Of a stretch of 64,000 nucleotides of DNA, positions 1 to 9,436 are shown piece by piece. The position numbers were made by a program, and so were the translations under genes. The DNA is taken from positions 62,001-126,000 of the forward strand of contig UBMP01000025.1 in the NCBI GenBank assembly GCA_900466575.1. The letters run 5' to 3'. The stretch comes from Hyphomicrobiales bacterium (GTDB lineage Bacteria; Pseudomonadota; Alphaproteobacteria; Rhizobiales; Rhizobiaceae). Under the pieces are notes generated by a model, which saw only the letters and a list, made by a program, of their open reading frames with translations, was not told where the DNA came from and ran no database searches. Position 1 is the stretch's first letter, and each line of letters begins with the position of its first letter.

Positions 1-435
1 CACGCTTTCAATCATCTGGCGAAGATCGTCGTCGCGCGGATGAAGCCGGAAGCGCCCGGCTTCGATGGCCGAGAAATCCAGAAGATCGTCGACGAGTTGC
101 GACAGCGCCTGCACGGACTGGCCGATACCGGAGAGGTAATTTGCCTGTTCGGGCGTCAGCCGCGTCTGGCTCAGAAGATGGCTCATACCTGCAATGCCCG
201 AAAGCGGCGTGCGGATATCATGGCTGACGGTTGCCAGAATCCGGCTCTTCATTGCGCTTTCCCGCTCGGCACGCGCAAGCGCTTCGCGGGTCATGTCCAG
301 GCTTGGAACGTGATCGACATGTCCCGGCCGGACGGAGGAGAAAAACCTACGAAACCAGGCGGCAAGCGGGCGCGTGCTCCGGCTTGCGGCGGGCGACTCT
401 TTGATGTTGCGGTCGGTCTCGTCAAAATTTCGCAT
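1..435 (-). CDS. Sensor histidine kinase, N-terminal part (cut by window start)
   Basis: The reading frame runs from an ATG at 435 off the left edge of the window, so 145 residues are visible. Residues 60-80 hold a HisKA phosphoacceptor box, ATVSHDIRTPLSG, with His72 as the predicted autophosphorylation site. The following helix (LDDLLDFSAIEAGRF type) is typical of the dimerisation domain; the ATPase domain must lie outside. An in-frame TAG lies at 445-447, just upstream. No membrane segment precedes the kinase core, so this looks like a cytoplasmic sensor with a short, basic N-terminal region. The signal and the partner regulator cannot be told from what is visible. It is separated from lspA by 55 bases on the same strand. 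Confidence 0.85.
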   Translation of the reverse strand, partial: MRNFDETDRNIKESPAASRSTRPLAAWFRRFFSSVRPGHVDHVPSLDMTREALARAERESAMKSRILATVSHDIRTPLSGIAGMSHLLSQTRLTPEQANYLSGIGQSVQALSQLVDDLLDFSAIEAGRFRLHPRDDDLRQMIESV

Positions 436-490
436 GGGCAACAGCTAACATGCGAATGCTTCAGAAGTGTTTCCGGGCTTCGTTAATCTT

Positions 491-979
491 CTATTTCGAT
501 TTTCCACCGCTTCCGAAGATTTCGTCAAAACCGATCAACACAGCACCAACGGTAATGAAACTGTCGGCCAGGTTGAAGACGGCGAAAGACCATGTGCCGA
601 CATGGAAAAGCACGAAATCGATGACGTGACCGTAGAGAAAACGGTCAATGAGATTGCCGAAGGCGCCCGCGATCACCAGAGCGAAGCCGAGATGGGCCAT
701 CCAGCGCGAGGGAGGCGTACGCAGCCAAAGCCAAGTGACGAAGGCAACGATCGCGAGGCGCAGACCGACAATCAGATAGCCCGGCGTCTCGTCGAACATC
801 GAAAAGGCAACGCCCGTATTATAGGTGCGGTAAAGCGCCAGGACCGGCAGGAGATGAACCGGTTCCTGCAGCGGCAGATAATGATCGACGGCAATCTTCG
901 TCAGCTGATCGAAGATCAGCAGCGCAATGACGAACAAGATTGCCGGCCGCGCGCGAGAGAAAGGCGAAACCGTATCCAT
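491..979 (-). CDS. lspA: Lipoprotein signal peptidase II
   Basis: An inner-membrane aspartic peptidase that removes the signal peptide from diacylated prolipoproteins. At 162 residues it has the normal family length, with four hydrophobic segments. Family motifs are all present: DQLTK near residue 24, NTGVAFSMF near 54, GNLIDRF with catalytic Asp112, and FNLADS with Asp139. Its ATG overlaps the stop of the upstream rRNA methyltransferase gene as ATGA (977-981), so translation is probably coupled. Together with lnt at 43.6 kb it covers two of the three lipoprotein maturation steps. Confidence 0.97.
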   Translation of the reverse strand: MDTVSPFSRARPAILFVIALLIFDQLTKIAVDHYLPLQEPVHLLPVLALYRTYNTGVAFSMFDETPGYLIVGLRLAIVAFVTWLWLRTPPSRWMAHLGFALVIAGAFGNLIDRFLYGHVIDFVLFHVGTWSFAVFNLADSFITVGAVLIGFDEIFGSGGKSK

Positions 980-1833
980 CAGCGTGGCTCCAGCGTGAGC
1001 AGATGCCGGCGCGCTTCAAAGAGCATGACGGCGGTGGCCACCGCAAGGTTCAGCGAATCGGCAAGCCCCGCCTGCGGAATGCGGGCTAGCTGATCGGCCT
1101 CCTTCGCCAGCTGGTCTGGCAGGCCCTGCTGTTCGTTGCCCATGAGAACGACGACCGGCTTTTTCTTGTAATCGACAGTTCGGTAATCAACCGCGCCGGC
1201 AAGATGCGTGGCGACCACCGAAACGCCCGCGCCCTTTTTCCAGGCGAGGAATTCTTCCGGCGTGGCACGCGTCACGGGTAGTGCGAAGACCGAACCCATA
1301 GTCGCGCGGACGGTCTCCAGCGAAAACGGATCCGTGCATTCGCCGACCAGAATCACGCCCGAAGCGCCGGCTGCATCCGCCGTGCGGATGATCGTGCCGA
1401 GATTGCCGGGGTCGCGCACCCGGTCGAGCGCGATATAGGTCTCGTTGGCCGCGGGGCGGATATCGGAGAGCGAGCGCCATTTCGTTCTGAAGACGCCGAC
1501 CACCATTTGCGGATTGTCGCGACGGGTGATGGCGGAAAGCACCTTTTCGCTCACCTCCAGCACGAGGCCACCGGCGGCGACCGTGCGGGCGGCGACCTTG
1601 GTGACGAGCGGCTTGTCCTTGGCGTTCTTGGCATAGATGAGCGTATTGATCGCCCAACCCAGCTCCAGCGCGTCGATGACGAGCTTCAGGCCTTCTGCCA
1701 TGAAGGTTCCGGTTTCCTCGCGGCCCTTCTTCTGGGAGAGCGCCTTGATGTCCTTGATGATCGGGTTGGCAAGGCTGGTGACTTCCTTGACCTGTCCGAC
1801 GCGGCCGGGGCCGCCTTTTATGGCGTCGCTCAT
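979..1833 (-). CDS. TrmH/SpoU-family RNA 2'-O-methyltransferase
   Basis: A SPOUT-fold methyltransferase that transfers methyl from SAM to ribose 2'-OH of rRNA or tRNA. Three SpoU motifs are visible: [16 protein letters not shown] in the middle, [11 protein letters not shown], and [13 protein letters not shown] near the C-terminus. The N-terminal part ([22 protein letters not shown]) is the substrate-binding domain seen in RlmB and TsnR relatives. The frame opens at a TTG at 1845, but the ATG at 1833 (MSDAIKGG) is chosen because it forms an ATGA overlap with the stop of the upstream gene. 284 residues. The exact target nucleotide cannot be assigned. Confidence 0.92.
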   Translation of the reverse strand: MSDAIKGGPGRVGQVKEVTSLANPIIKDIKALSQKKGREETGTFMAEGLKLVIDALELGWAINTLIYAKNAKDKPLVTKVAARTVAAGGLVLEVSEKVLSAITRRDNPQMVVGVFRTKWRSLSDIRPAANETYIALDRVRDPGNLGTIIRTADAAGASGVILVGECTDPFSLETVRATMGSVFALPVTRATPEEFLAWKKGAGVSVVATHLAGAVDYRTVDYKKKPVVVLMGNEQQGLPDQLAKEADQLARIPQAGLADSLNLAVATAVMLFEARRHLLTLEPR

Positions 1834-2933
1834 GCGGGGACCCAACGCGAAAAGAGAGATGTGGAAAGCGCCCTGCCCTTTTCAGAGCCATCAAGGCCGC
1901 TTTCGCGGATGATGAGTTCGCCGGACTCGACCACGCCACCGGCGCCGCGCATCGTTTCGCGCATCAGCTCGTGGATCGAATAGAAGCTGGCGCGGATCGA
2001 ATAGGCCGTCAGCACGAAGCCGAGTGCCTTTTCGCTCAGGAGTTCGCGACCGATATCAAGCATCAGCGGCAGGTGGTCGAAGAGATGCCAGACCTCGCCA
2101 TTCGGACCGCGGCCGAATTTCGGCGGGTCGGTGAGGATGATGTCGTAGCGGTTGCCGCGACGCTCCTCGCGGGCGATGAACTTCATCGCGTCATCGCAGA
2201 TCCAGCGGATCGGCGCCTTGTCGAGGCGAGCGAGCGCCTGGTTTTCGCGACCCCAGCCGATCGCCTTCTTGGAGGCATCCACATGGGTGACTTCCGCGCC
2301 GGCGGCGGCGGCAATCAGCGAGGCGACGCCGGTATAGCCGAACAGGTTCAGCACCTTGACCGGGCGCTTCGCCCTTTCGATCTCCTGGCGCATCCAGTCC
2401 CAGTGAACCTGCTGTTCCGGGAAGACACCGACATGGCGGAAGCTCGTAAAGCGGCCATGGAAATCAACGTCGAGAAGCTGCATCGGCCATGTTTCGCCGA
2501 GTGCCCCCTTCGGAAAACGCCAGCGGCCCATGCCGTCCTCGTCGGTGTCGCCCGTGAAGACGGCATCCACATGGTCCCAATGTTTCGCCGCAAGCGAACG
2601 CTGCCACAGGGCCTGAGCCTCAGGCCGCACGATGCGATAATCGCCATATTGCTCAAGCTTTTCGCCAGCGCCGCTATCGATCAGGCGGAAGCCGGTAGAC
2701 GACTGGTTTTCGAGGATGACAGGGATGCGTTCAGCCGGCTTGTCGCCGGTGCGGGTCATCAAGGAGCGCTCGGGCACAGCAGGGGCTGCGCGCTCTTCTC
2801 TTGCCGGCGCGGCCTTTGCCGGAACATCCTTGGCCCGCGCGCCTTTCGCCTGCACAGGCGCTGCGCGCGGACGATCGCGCTTTTCGACCCAGCCTGAGGC
2901 TGGTCCAGAACCCGGCGGACCGCCGCGTCGCAT
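1830..2933 (-). CDS. RlmI-like class I SAM-dependent rRNA methyltransferase
   Basis: Predicted Rossmann-fold methyltransferase of the RlmI/RlmK-like group. The SAM-binding motif NLFGYTGVASL and the catalytic-loop motif DPPKFGRGPNGEVW are both intact, and an acidic residue after the second strand (HVDASKKA) fits ribose binding. The first 55-60 residues are rich in Ala, Arg, Lys and Pro and look disordered, which is longer than usual and may bind RNA. The frame can be read from a TTG at 2951; the ATG at 2933 is preferred, although neither has a strong Shine-Dalgarno. It heads a coupled cassette with the TrmH-family gene and lspA, each junction being an ATGA overlap. Confidence 0.85.
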   Translation of the reverse strand: MRRGGPPGSGPASGWVEKRDRPRAAPVQAKGARAKDVPAKAAPAREERAAPAVPERSLMTRTGDKPAERIPVILENQSSTGFRLIDSGAGEKLEQYGDYRIVRPEAQALWQRSLAAKHWDHVDAVFTGDTDEDGMGRWRFPKGALGETWPMQLLDVDFHGRFTSFRHVGVFPEQQVHWDWMRQEIERAKRPVKVLNLFGYTGVASLIAAAAGAEVTHVDASKKAIGWGRENQALARLDKAPIRWICDDAMKFIAREERRGNRYDIILTDPPKFGRGPNGEVWHLFDHLPLMLDIGRELLSEKALGFVLTAYSIRASFYSIHELMRETMRGAGGVVESGELIIRESGLDGSEKGRALSTSLFSRWVPA

Positions 2934-3118
2934 CTTTGTCGTCTTGGTCAAACTTCACAATTCCCGAGGGGCCGAATTGCGACTGTCGCAAAAACGGCTC
3001 TATCGGCAGGAAATAACATTAAGTGCTCTCTTGGCAAAGACTTATCCCTCAAGCGATATTATAGCATTCATCAAGAAGGGCTCACATCTGAGCCACGCAT
3101 TTGGGAGGAGCGATCACG

Positions 3119-3562
3119 ATGGATATGAGCGGCGAAGAGCGCATTGCAGCCAAACGGGAAGTCGTGTGGGCGGCACTGAACAATCCCGAGATCCTGAAGG
3201 CCTGCATTCCGGGCTGTCAAAGCCTGGAGATGTCTTCGCCGACCGAGATGTCGGCAACCGTGAAGATCAAGATCGGGCCGGTGTCTGCGACATTCTCGGG
3301 CGAGGTGACCCTGTCCGATCTCAACCCGCCGGCGGGCTACAAGATTTCGGGCGAAGGCAAGGGCGGCATTGCAGGGTTTGCAAAGGGCGGCGCCGAAGTA
3401 ACGCTGACCGAAGATGGCGACGAGACGATCCTGGCCTACACGGTTGATGCGCAGATCGGCGGCAAGCTGGCACAGCTTGGCTCACGCCTGATCGATTCGT
3501 CGGCGAAGAAACTGGCCGCGCAGTTCTTTGCGGATTTCAACACGGCTGTCAGCGGAAGCTGA
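3119..3562 (+). CDS. CoxG-like SRPBCC (CO dehydrogenase subunit G) family protein
   Basis: 147 residues matching the CoxG branch of the SRPBCC/START-like fold: an early AKREVVWAALNNPEIL segment, CIPGCQSLE, then VKIKIGPVSATFSGEV and a C-terminal helix KLAAQFFADF. Such proteins bind hydrophobic ligands or help deliver molybdo-hydroxylases to the membrane, but no CO dehydrogenase or molybdenum genes lie nearby, so the role is open. The ATG at 3119 is chosen over the in-frame TTG at 3101 because GGAGG at 3104-3108 sits ten bases upstream of it. It is divergent from the RNA methyltransferase cassette and convergent with the lapA-like gene. Confidence 0.8.
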   Translation: MDMSGEERIAAKREVVWAALNNPEILKACIPGCQSLEMSSPTEMSATVKIKIGPVSATFSGEVTLSDLNPPAGYKISGEGKGGIAGFAKGGAEVTLTEDGDETILAYTVDAQIGGKLAQLGSRLIDSSAKKLAAQFFADFNTAVSGS

Positions 3563-3583
3563 CAGTCCACCCCATATCTCAGA

Positions 3584-3931
3584 TTATTTCGACGCCGAAA
3601 CCGGCAGGATAACCTGCTGGGCGAGTTCTTCGGCGCGCTTCTGATTGCGTCGGGCCTCTCCCTGCCAGCGGGCGGCTTCCTGTGCCTGGCTGCGCGCACG
3701 CTTGCGATGCTTTCCCTGCGCGAACCAGGTGAGGCCTGAGCCGATCAGCGCACCGAGGATGATGGCCAAGAAGAGATAGACGAAGAAGGGCGCCGTCAGC
3801 GACAAGACCTGGTCGCCGGGATCGAACGGATTGAGCGACAGCGTCACGCCTTGGCGATTGGCAACCGAGAGCACGATGAGAATGATGGCGACCGGGAGGA
3901 GGATTACCAGATTGATCAGCTTCTTCGTCAT
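3584..3931 (-). CDS. LapA/DUF1049-family inner-membrane protein
   Basis: A 115-residue protein with two hydrophobic segments (about residues 4-24 and 48-70) joined by a short loop containing RQGVTLSLNPF, the usual DUF1049 pattern. A basic, Gln/Arg/Ala-rich cytoplasmic tail follows. E. coli LapA of this family works with LapB in controlling LPS synthesis; that role is an analogy here. An in-frame start exists at 3985, but the ATG at 3931 has GGAG about eight bases upstream. It lies downstream of ihfB and sppA on the same strand, an order familiar in rhizobia. Confidence 0.82.
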   Translation of the reverse strand: MTKKLINLVILLPVAIILIVLSVANRQGVTLSLNPFDPGDQVLSLTAPFFVYLFLAIILGALIGSGLTWFAQGKHRKRARSQAQEAARWQGEARRNQKRAEELAQQVILPVSASK

Positions 3932-3959
3932 GGGCAGGCTCCGGCGGGCAAAAGTTAAG

Positions 3960-4030
3960 AGCCGGGCGAAAAGCCCGGTGATCATCTTAAAATAGAAGGA
4001 TGTGTGGCGCTTTCAAGCCGGGAAAGCGCG
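3960..4030 (-). other. Two stem-loops between ihfB and the lapA-like gene
   Basis: Two short hairpins lie in the 118-base gap: CCGGGC/GCCCGG at 3962-3978 with a five-base loop, and GCGCTTTC/GAAAGCGC at 4007-4029 with a seven-base loop. Neither is followed by a clear run of T on the minus strand, so they could slow or process the ihfB transcript rather than end it. Confidence 0.35.
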
Positions 4031-4049
4031 GCGATCGGACGCCCCGCGC

Positions 4050-4349
4050 TCAATCGTCTTCGTCAGCCTGGCCGGGGTTCAGGCGCTCACGCAGTTCCTT
4101 GCCCGTCTTGAAGAAGGGAACCCACTTTTCCTCAACGAAAACGGCGTCACCCGTGCGCGGATTGCGTCCCGAACGGGAAGGACGATTCTTCACGGAGAAT
4201 GCGCCGAAGCCACGAAGCTCGACACGATTGCCACCCGCCAGCGCATCGGTGATCTCATCGAGAACGGCATTGACGATGTTTTCCACGTCGCGGTGATAGA
4301 GATGTGGATTGCGCGCAGCAACAATCTGCACCAATTCGGACTTTATCAC
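4050..4349 (-). CDS. ihfB: Integration host factor subunit beta
   Basis: A DNA-bending HU/IHF-family protein. The arm motif [12 protein letters not shown] and the Pro at its tip, typical of the intercalating beta ribbon, are intact, and the N-terminal [16 protein letters not shown] is characteristic of rhizobial IHF-beta. A GTG at 4349 is taken as start because AGGGGGA lies seven bases upstream and it gives the usual length near 99 residues; an ATG at 4367 would add six residues. IHF is expected to assist sigma-54 promoters, and rpoN lies 3.5 kb away. Confidence 0.93.
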   Translation of the reverse strand: MIKSELVQIVAARNPHLYHRDVENIVNAVLDEITDALAGGNRVELRGFGAFSVKNRPSRSGRNPRTGDAVFVEEKWVPFFKTGKELRERLNPGQADEDD

Positions 4350-4468
4350 GTCTTCCCCCTCGGTCATTTCGGTTTCCGGCAGGCATCTGCTTCGACCCGT
4401 GTCAAAGCGAGCCTTCCGGAGTGAATTGTGTCGGTCTCTTATCCCCGGCGGATGCCGCCGCGGTCGCC

Positions 4469-5419
4469 TTAGCCGCGATCAACCTGCCAAACGGAAACAA
4501 GGCCGTCAAGGAACAAGTGCTGGATACCTAGCATTTTCAAGGCGCTTGCCGAAAAATCCTTGTCCAGTCCAGCCCAATCCGCAGCATGAATGAGAGCGCC
4601 CGGGAGCATGGCGGCCCAGCCTTGGGGAACCGGCTTCCACTCGACGACCGGCAGGTCGGGGTCGACGGAGCGCGTCTTCAGATAGGCTTTGATCTCCGGC
4701 ATGCCGCCGAGTTCGTCGATCAGCCCGTTTTTCAGTGCCTGCCGACCGGTAAAGATGGAGCCATCCGACAGCGCCATGGCCTGATCCTGTGTCATCTTCC
4801 GACGTTCGGCAACCAGATCCACGAACCAGTGGAAGCTGTCCTGCACCATGGCGTTGATCATCGCCTTTGTCTGCTCGCTGGGCGGATTGAAGGGGGATGG
4901 TTCGGCCTTCATGGGCGCAGACTTGATCGATTCCAGCGAGACGCCGATCTTGTCGAGCAATTCCTTGGCCTGCGGGTACTGGAAGAGTACGCCGATCGAA
5001 CCGGTGATCGACATGTCGCCAGCGACGATGCGGTCGCCGGCCAGCGCGATCATGTAGCCGGCCGAGGCGGCCAGCGTGCGGATATCCGAGACGACAGGCT
5101 TCTTTTCGGCCACGCGGCGCAGAGCCTTGTAGATCGTCTCGCCGCCATAAGTGGTGCCGCCCGGGGAGGAAATGTCGACAATGAGCGCCTTCACGTTATC
5201 GGCCTTGGCAATGCGATCGAGCCGGGCCGTCAGATCCTGATCGTCCTGGATGAGGCCTGTGATCGAGACGCGGGCGATCTGGTTGACGCCCGGGCTCTCC
5301 ACACCCGGCCAGCGGAACCAGACCGTTGCAAGCACGAGGACGAGAACGATGATGGCAAGGCTGCGCCAGAAGGTGACCTTGCGGCGAAGCGCCCGTCGAT
5401 CGGCAATTCCATTGTCCAT
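4469..5419 (-). CDS. sppA: Signal peptide peptidase SppA, 36K type
   Basis: A membrane-anchored serine/lysine protease that degrades cleaved signal peptides. One transmembrane segment covers about residues 17-36. The crotonase-like fold carries [13 protein letters not shown], the nucleophile in AASAGYM (Ser119) and a lysine at 171 in PMKAEPSPF; their 52-residue spacing equals that I recall for the B. subtilis enzyme. The frame extends to 5500, but the ATG at 5419 is chosen since GAAGGAA precedes it by about nine bases. 316 residues. It is upstream of ihfB and divergent from lptC. Confidence 0.93.
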   Translation of the reverse strand: MDNGIADRRALRRKVTFWRSLAIIVLVLVLATVWFRWPGVESPGVNQIARVSITGLIQDDQDLTARLDRIAKADNVKALIVDISSPGGTTYGGETIYKALRRVAEKKPVVSDIRTLAASAGYMIALAGDRIVAGDMSITGSIGVLFQYPQAKELLDKIGVSLESIKSAPMKAEPSPFNPPSEQTKAMINAMVQDSFHWFVDLVAERRKMTQDQAMALSDGSIFTGRQALKNGLIDELGGMPEIKAYLKTRSVDPDLPVVEWKPVPQGWAAMLPGALIHAADWAGLDKDFSASALKMLGIQHLFLDGLVSVWQVDRG

Positions 5420-5696
5420 GCGATGTGTTCCTTCCGGATCGGGCCGCTTCGGCACTATGTATCGCCGCCGAGACGGCGATGACTTGAAGGTCATAGCCAT
5501 AAAGCCAATCGATCGAATTCGGAAGCCGTAACGCGCCGCAAATGCCTCCTGCCGGGCAGACGGACGCCGCAGGCAGGGAAAATGTTAAGGGAACCTGTGT
5601 TTTTGTTCCGCTGAAGATTGTTTACGGCACGAAAATAACCATATTGCGTCGCTAGCGCTTCGGCTAGTGTGACAGCCGGTTCAAGACGGAAACGAA

Positions 5697-6362
5697 ATGG
5701 CAAGCTTGGAAATGGACAGCACTGGATCGGGCGATCTCGATGCTCGGCGCGTGGCTTATTCTCAGGCTGTGCGCCACTCCAGACGTGTCCGCAGGTTGAA
5801 GATCCTTCTTCCCCTGACGGCAGTGGTCGTGTCCTTTCTCTTCGTAGCCGTTTCCGTGGTCCGCAGTTTTCTGCCCGACAATATCGAGGTGAAAGGCGCC
5901 ACGATCGAAAACGGCCAGATCGTGATGGAGAAGCCCGCCATTTCCGGCCGCAATGCCGATGGTATCTTTTATTCCATGACGGCCGCGCGCGCCCTGCAAA
6001 GCATTATTTCGCCGAACATCATGACGCTGGAAGACATTGTGGCGCAGATGCCGGTCAACGACCAGCTGATCGCCAAGGTCAACGCCAAGGGCGGGATTTT
6101 TGATCGCAGCGCCAACACGCTGGACATGACGCAACCCTTCTCCTTGCATCTTTCGAGCGGGCTGATCGCGAATTTCCGTTCCGCCAAGCTCGACGTCAAG
6201 AACGGTACCATGTCATCGAACGACATGGTCTCGATCACCGCGTCCAAGGCAACCGTGGTTGCGCAAAGCATCAATATCGAAGATAAGGGCCAGACGATCG
6301 TATTCGACGGCGGCGTCCAGGTGAACCTGCACGCCGACGCTATTCATGAAAAAGGCAACTAA
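5697..6362 (+). CDS. lptC: LPS export protein LptC
   Basis: 221 residues with one N-terminal transmembrane helix (about 33-55) followed by a periplasmic beta-jellyroll region, the LptC/YrbK layout. LptC passes lipopolysaccharide from the LptB2FG transporter to periplasmic LptA. The identity rests on this topology plus the position directly before lptA (three-base gap) and lptB. The upstream 277-base gap is divergent from sppA and should hold the promoter of the lpt-rpoN run. Confidence 0.9.
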   Translation: MASLEMDSTGSGDLDARRVAYSQAVRHSRRVRRLKILLPLTAVVVSFLFVAVSVVRSFLPDNIEVKGATIENGQIVMEKPAISGRNADGIFYSMTAARALQSIISPNIMTLEDIVAQMPVNDQLIAKVNAKGGIFDRSANTLDMTQPFSLHLSSGLIANFRSAKLDVKNGTMSSNDMVSITASKATVVAQSINIEDKGQTIVFDGGVQVNLHADAIHEKGN

Positions 6363-6365
6363 GTC

Positions 6366-6929
6366 ATGCCCGCCAAAGCCAATCTCACGCTGTGCCTGGT
6401 GATTGCCGCGCTCGCACTTGCCCCCGCCACGGAAGCGTTTTCGCAGGCGACCGCCGGCAAGATGGACGGCATTGCGCTCTCCAATGACAAGCCTATACAC
6501 ATCGAAAGCGACAAGCTGGAGATCAAGGACAAGGAAAATCGCGCCGACTTTACCGGCAATGTGGTCGCCACCCAGGGGACGACCATGCTGAAGTCGAAGA
6601 CGATGACGGTCTACTACAAGTCCTCGGGCAAGGACGGCACGAGCGGCGGGGCCATGGCCAATGCCGGCAATGGCGATATCGACCGGATTCTGGTCAATGG
6701 CGGCGTCGTTCTGATTTCCGACAAGCAGACCGCAACGGCGGACAGTGGCCATTTCGAGATGGCGCAACAGCTGATCGTGCTGGAAGGCAAGCAGGTTGTT
6801 CTCTCGGACGGGAACAACGTCTTCACCGGCTGCCGGCTGACCGTGCATATGGATACCGGACAGGCGCAACTCGACAGTTGCGGCGGCCGTGTCCAGATTC
6901 AGCTCGACCCCAAGTCCCGCACCAAGTAA
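6366..6929 (+). CDS. lptA: LPS-transport periplasmic protein LptA
   Basis: 187 residues with a cleavable signal peptide (hydrophobic core about residues 9-22, likely cut near AFSQA). The mature part begins with the OstA-type pattern PIHIESDKLEIKDKENRADFTGNV, described here in pieces: PIHIESDKLEI then ADFTGNVVA, and repeats beta-strand units to the end. LptA forms the periplasmic bridge that carries LPS to the outer membrane. Two cysteines near the C-terminus (GCRLTV, DSCGG) could form a disulfide. Confidence 0.93.
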   Translation: MPAKANLTLCLVIAALALAPATEAFSQATAGKMDGIALSNDKPIHIESDKLEIKDKENRADFTGNVVATQGTTMLKSKTMTVYYKSSGKDGTSGGAMANAGNGDIDRILVNGGVVLISDKQTATADSGHFEMAQQLIVLEGKQVVLSDGNNVFTGCRLTVHMDTGQAQLDSCGGRVQIQLDPKSRTK

Positions 6930-6940
6930 GCGGTGACCTC

Positions 6941-7741
6941 TTGCTGAACAGAAACACCGACAAGTCACCTCCGAAGCAACCGGGCGACCATCAGGGCGAC
7001 AGCCATGCCACGCGTTACGAGGGCACGCTCGTCGCGCGCAATCTGACCAAGACCTACAGCTCGCGCCGCGTCGTGAATGGGGTCTCGCTGATCCTGAAGC
7101 GTGGCGAGGCCGTTGGCCTGCTGGGGCCGAACGGGGCCGGCAAGACAACCTGCTTCTATATGATCACCGGTCTTGTTCCGGTCGATTCCGGCACCATCGA
7201 GCTGGATGGCCACGATGTCACGTCCATGCCTATGTACCGGCGCGCGCGCCTGGGTGTCGGCTATTTGCCGCAGGAGGCTTCGATCTTCCGGGGCCTGACC
7301 GTGGAGGAAAACATCCGGGCCGTGCTGGAAGTGCGCGAGAAGAACCGCGCCAAGCGCGAAACCAAGATCACCGAGCTCCTGCAGGAATTCTCCATCGAGC
7401 ACCTGCGCAAGTCTCCGGCCGTTGCCCTTTCGGGCGGCGAGCGCCGACGCCTGGAAATTGCGCGTGCGCTGGCAACAGAGCCCGCCTTCATGCTGCTCGA
7501 CGAGCCCTTTGCCGGCGTCGACCCGATCTCCGTCTCCGAAATCCAGAACCTCGTGCGGCACCTGACCGGCCGTGGCATCGGCGTCCTTATCACGGACCAT
7601 AATGTTCGCGAGACGCTCGGCCTGATCGACCGTGCCTACATCATCCATGCCGGCGAAGTGCTGACCCACGGCCGGGCTGACGACATCGTCAGCAATGCCG
7701 ACGTGCGCCGTCTCTATCTCGGTGATAATTTCAGCCTTTGA
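6941..7741 (+). CDS. lptB: LPS export ABC transporter ATP-binding protein LptB
   Basis: The ATPase that powers LPS extraction from the inner membrane. Walker A (GPNGAGKT), the Q-loop region YLPQEASIFRGL, the signature LSGGERRRLEIARAL and Walker B (MLLDEPFAGVD) are intact, and YLPQEASIF is characteristic of LptB. No ATG lies in frame before the conserved TLVARNLTKTY, so a TTG at 6941, 11 bases after the lptA stop, is taken as start; another TTG at 6878 would overlap lptA. 266 residues. Its partners LptF and LptG are not in the window. Confidence 0.93.
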   Translation: MLNRNTDKSPPKQPGDHQGDSHATRYEGTLVARNLTKTYSSRRVVNGVSLILKRGEAVGLLGPNGAGKTTCFYMITGLVPVDSGTIELDGHDVTSMPMYRRARLGVGYLPQEASIFRGLTVEENIRAVLEVREKNRAKRETKITELLQEFSIEHLRKSPAVALSGGERRRLEIARALATEPAFMLLDEPFAGVDPISVSEIQNLVRHLTGRGIGVLITDHNVRETLGLIDRAYIIHAGEVLTHGRADDIVSNADVRRLYLGDNFSL

Positions 7742-7897
7742 GGCGGCCTTTACGACAGATCCCAGCTCCCATCTTAACTGAATTTCTGCTTGCCACTTGA
7801 CCGCGAAAGCGAAACAAGCAATTTTCGGGCCAGACAGTTTTCGATGCCGCCACCGCGCCGAACTGTCGAATGGGAAGTGGGGAGTTCTGCGTTCATC

Positions 7898-9436
7898 ATG
7901 GCCATGTCAGCCAGCCTTCACCTGAAGCAATCGCAATCACTGGTAATGACCCCGCAGTTGATGCAGTCCATCCAGCTTTTGCAGATGACGCATGTCGAGC
8001 TCAACCAGTTCATCGAGCAGGAAGTCCAGAAAAACCCGCTGCTGGAGATCGTCTCCGGGGACGGGCCCGGCATCCCGCTGAATGATGACGGACCCGATAC
8101 CTCCATCGAAGCATCGCCCGCGCCGAGAGGCGACGGCGACTGGTTCGAGTCCGGGAATACCGGACAGGCCGAGCGCCTGACCAAGGAACTCGACGCGAAT
8201 TTCGAGCCGGAATTCGACACGGATCAAGCCGAACGCCGGGCGGACTCGCCCGAACTTGTCGGCCAGTGGAAATCCATGCCCGGCGGGCAGGGTGAGGATG
8301 GCGGCGACTTCGACATGGACGATTTCGCCGCGGCCGGCGTGTCGCTGCGCGAATTTGTCGGACAGCAGCTTCCCTTCGCCGTTACGGGCGTGGCGGACCG
8401 GCTGATTGCCCAGCATCTCATCGATCTCCTCGACGACAGCGGCTATCTCCTCCCCGAACTCGACGCGGTGGCAGAACGCGTCGGCAGGCCGTTGGCCGAT
8501 GTCGAACGGGTGCTTTCGGTGCTCCAGACGCTGGAGCCAGCCGGAATTTTTGCGCGCTCCTTGAGCGAGTGCCTCGCCATTCAACTCAAGCAGAAGAACC
8601 GGCTCGATCCGGCCATGTCTGCCTTTGTCGACAATCTCGAGCTTCTGGCTCGTCGGGATTTCCAGTCGCTGAAGAAACTCTGCGGGGTGGACGAAGACGA
8701 TCTTCTCGACATGCTCGCCGAAATTCGCCGGCTCGATCCCAAGCCGGGCAGCGGCTTCCTGCGCTCAGGTTCGGAGACGATCGTTCCCGATATCGTGGTT
8801 TCGCCAGCGGCCGATGGCGGCTGGAACATCGAACTGAACCCCGACACGCTGCCGCGCGTTCTGGTCAATCAATCCTATTATGCCGAAGTGTCGCGCCATG
8901 CGCCGCGGGACAGCGCCGACCAAACCTTCTTGAGCGAGTGCATGCAGAACGCCAACTGGCTGACGCGCAGTCTCGACCAGAGAGCACGCACGATCCTGAA
9001 GGTCGCGACCGAGATCGTCCGTCGTCAGGATGGCTTCCTCCATCACGGTGTGGACGGACTGAAACCGCTGAACCTGAAGACGGTTGCCGATGCGATCAAG
9101 ATGCATGAATCGACCGTCAGTCGCGTCACCTCCAACAAGTTCATGATGACACCGCGCGGCGTTTATGAGTTGAAATATTTCTTCACCGTGTCCATCTCGT
9201 CTGCCGAAGGCGGCGACGGGCATTCCGCCGAGGCCGTGCGCAACCGTATCCGCTCGATGATCAACGAGGAGACTGCCGAAACCGTGCTCTCGGACGACGA
9301 TATCGTGGATATCCTGAAGGCGGCGGGCATCGATATCGCGCGGCGCACGGTCGCCAAGTATCGCGACGCGATGAACATCCCCTCCTCCGTGCAGCGTCGG
9401 CGCGAGAAGAAAGCCATGGCGCGCATCGCCTCCTGA
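7898..9436 (+). CDS. rpoN: RNA polymerase sigma-54 factor
   Basis: 512 residues. Region I is Gln/Leu-rich (LHLKQSQSLVMTPQLMQSIQLLQ) and binds activators and core; an acidic region II spans about residues 50-130; region III ends in the diagnostic RpoN box ARRTVAKYR near residue 475. The frame opens upstream at 7790, but the ATG at 7898 starts directly before the conserved region I and gives the family length. It sits between lptB and hpf, as in most proteobacteria, and drives nitrogen and C4-dicarboxylate genes with enhancer-binding proteins. Confidence 0.96.
   Translation: MAMSASLHLKQSQSLVMTPQLMQSIQLLQMTHVELNQFIEQEVQKNPLLEIVSGDGPGIPLNDDGPDTSIEASPAPRGDGDWFESGNTGQAERLTKELDANFEPEFDTDQAERRADSPELVGQWKSMPGGQGEDGGDFDMDDFAAAGVSLREFVGQQLPFAVTGVADRLIAQHLIDLLDDSGYLLPELDAVAERVGRPLADVERVLSVLQTLEPAGIFARSLSECLAIQLKQKNRLDPAMSAFVDNLELLARRDFQSLKKLCGVDEDDLLDMLAEIRRLDPKPGSGFLRSGSETIVPDIVVSPAADGGWNIELNPDTLPRVLVNQSYYAEVSRHAPRDSADQTFLSECMQNANWLTRSLDQRARTILKVATEIVRRQDGFLHHGVDGLKPLNLKTVADAIKMHESTVSRVTSNKFMMTPRGVYELKYFFTVSISSAEGGDGHSAEAVRNRIRSMINEETAETVLSDDDIVDILKAAGIDIARRTVAKYRDAMNIPSSVQRRREKKAMARIAS

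Noticed and set aside
3101-3118. TTG at 3101 as start of the CoxG-like gene.
   Set aside because: It would put the GGAGG Shine-Dalgarno inside the coding region; the ATG at 3119 fits.
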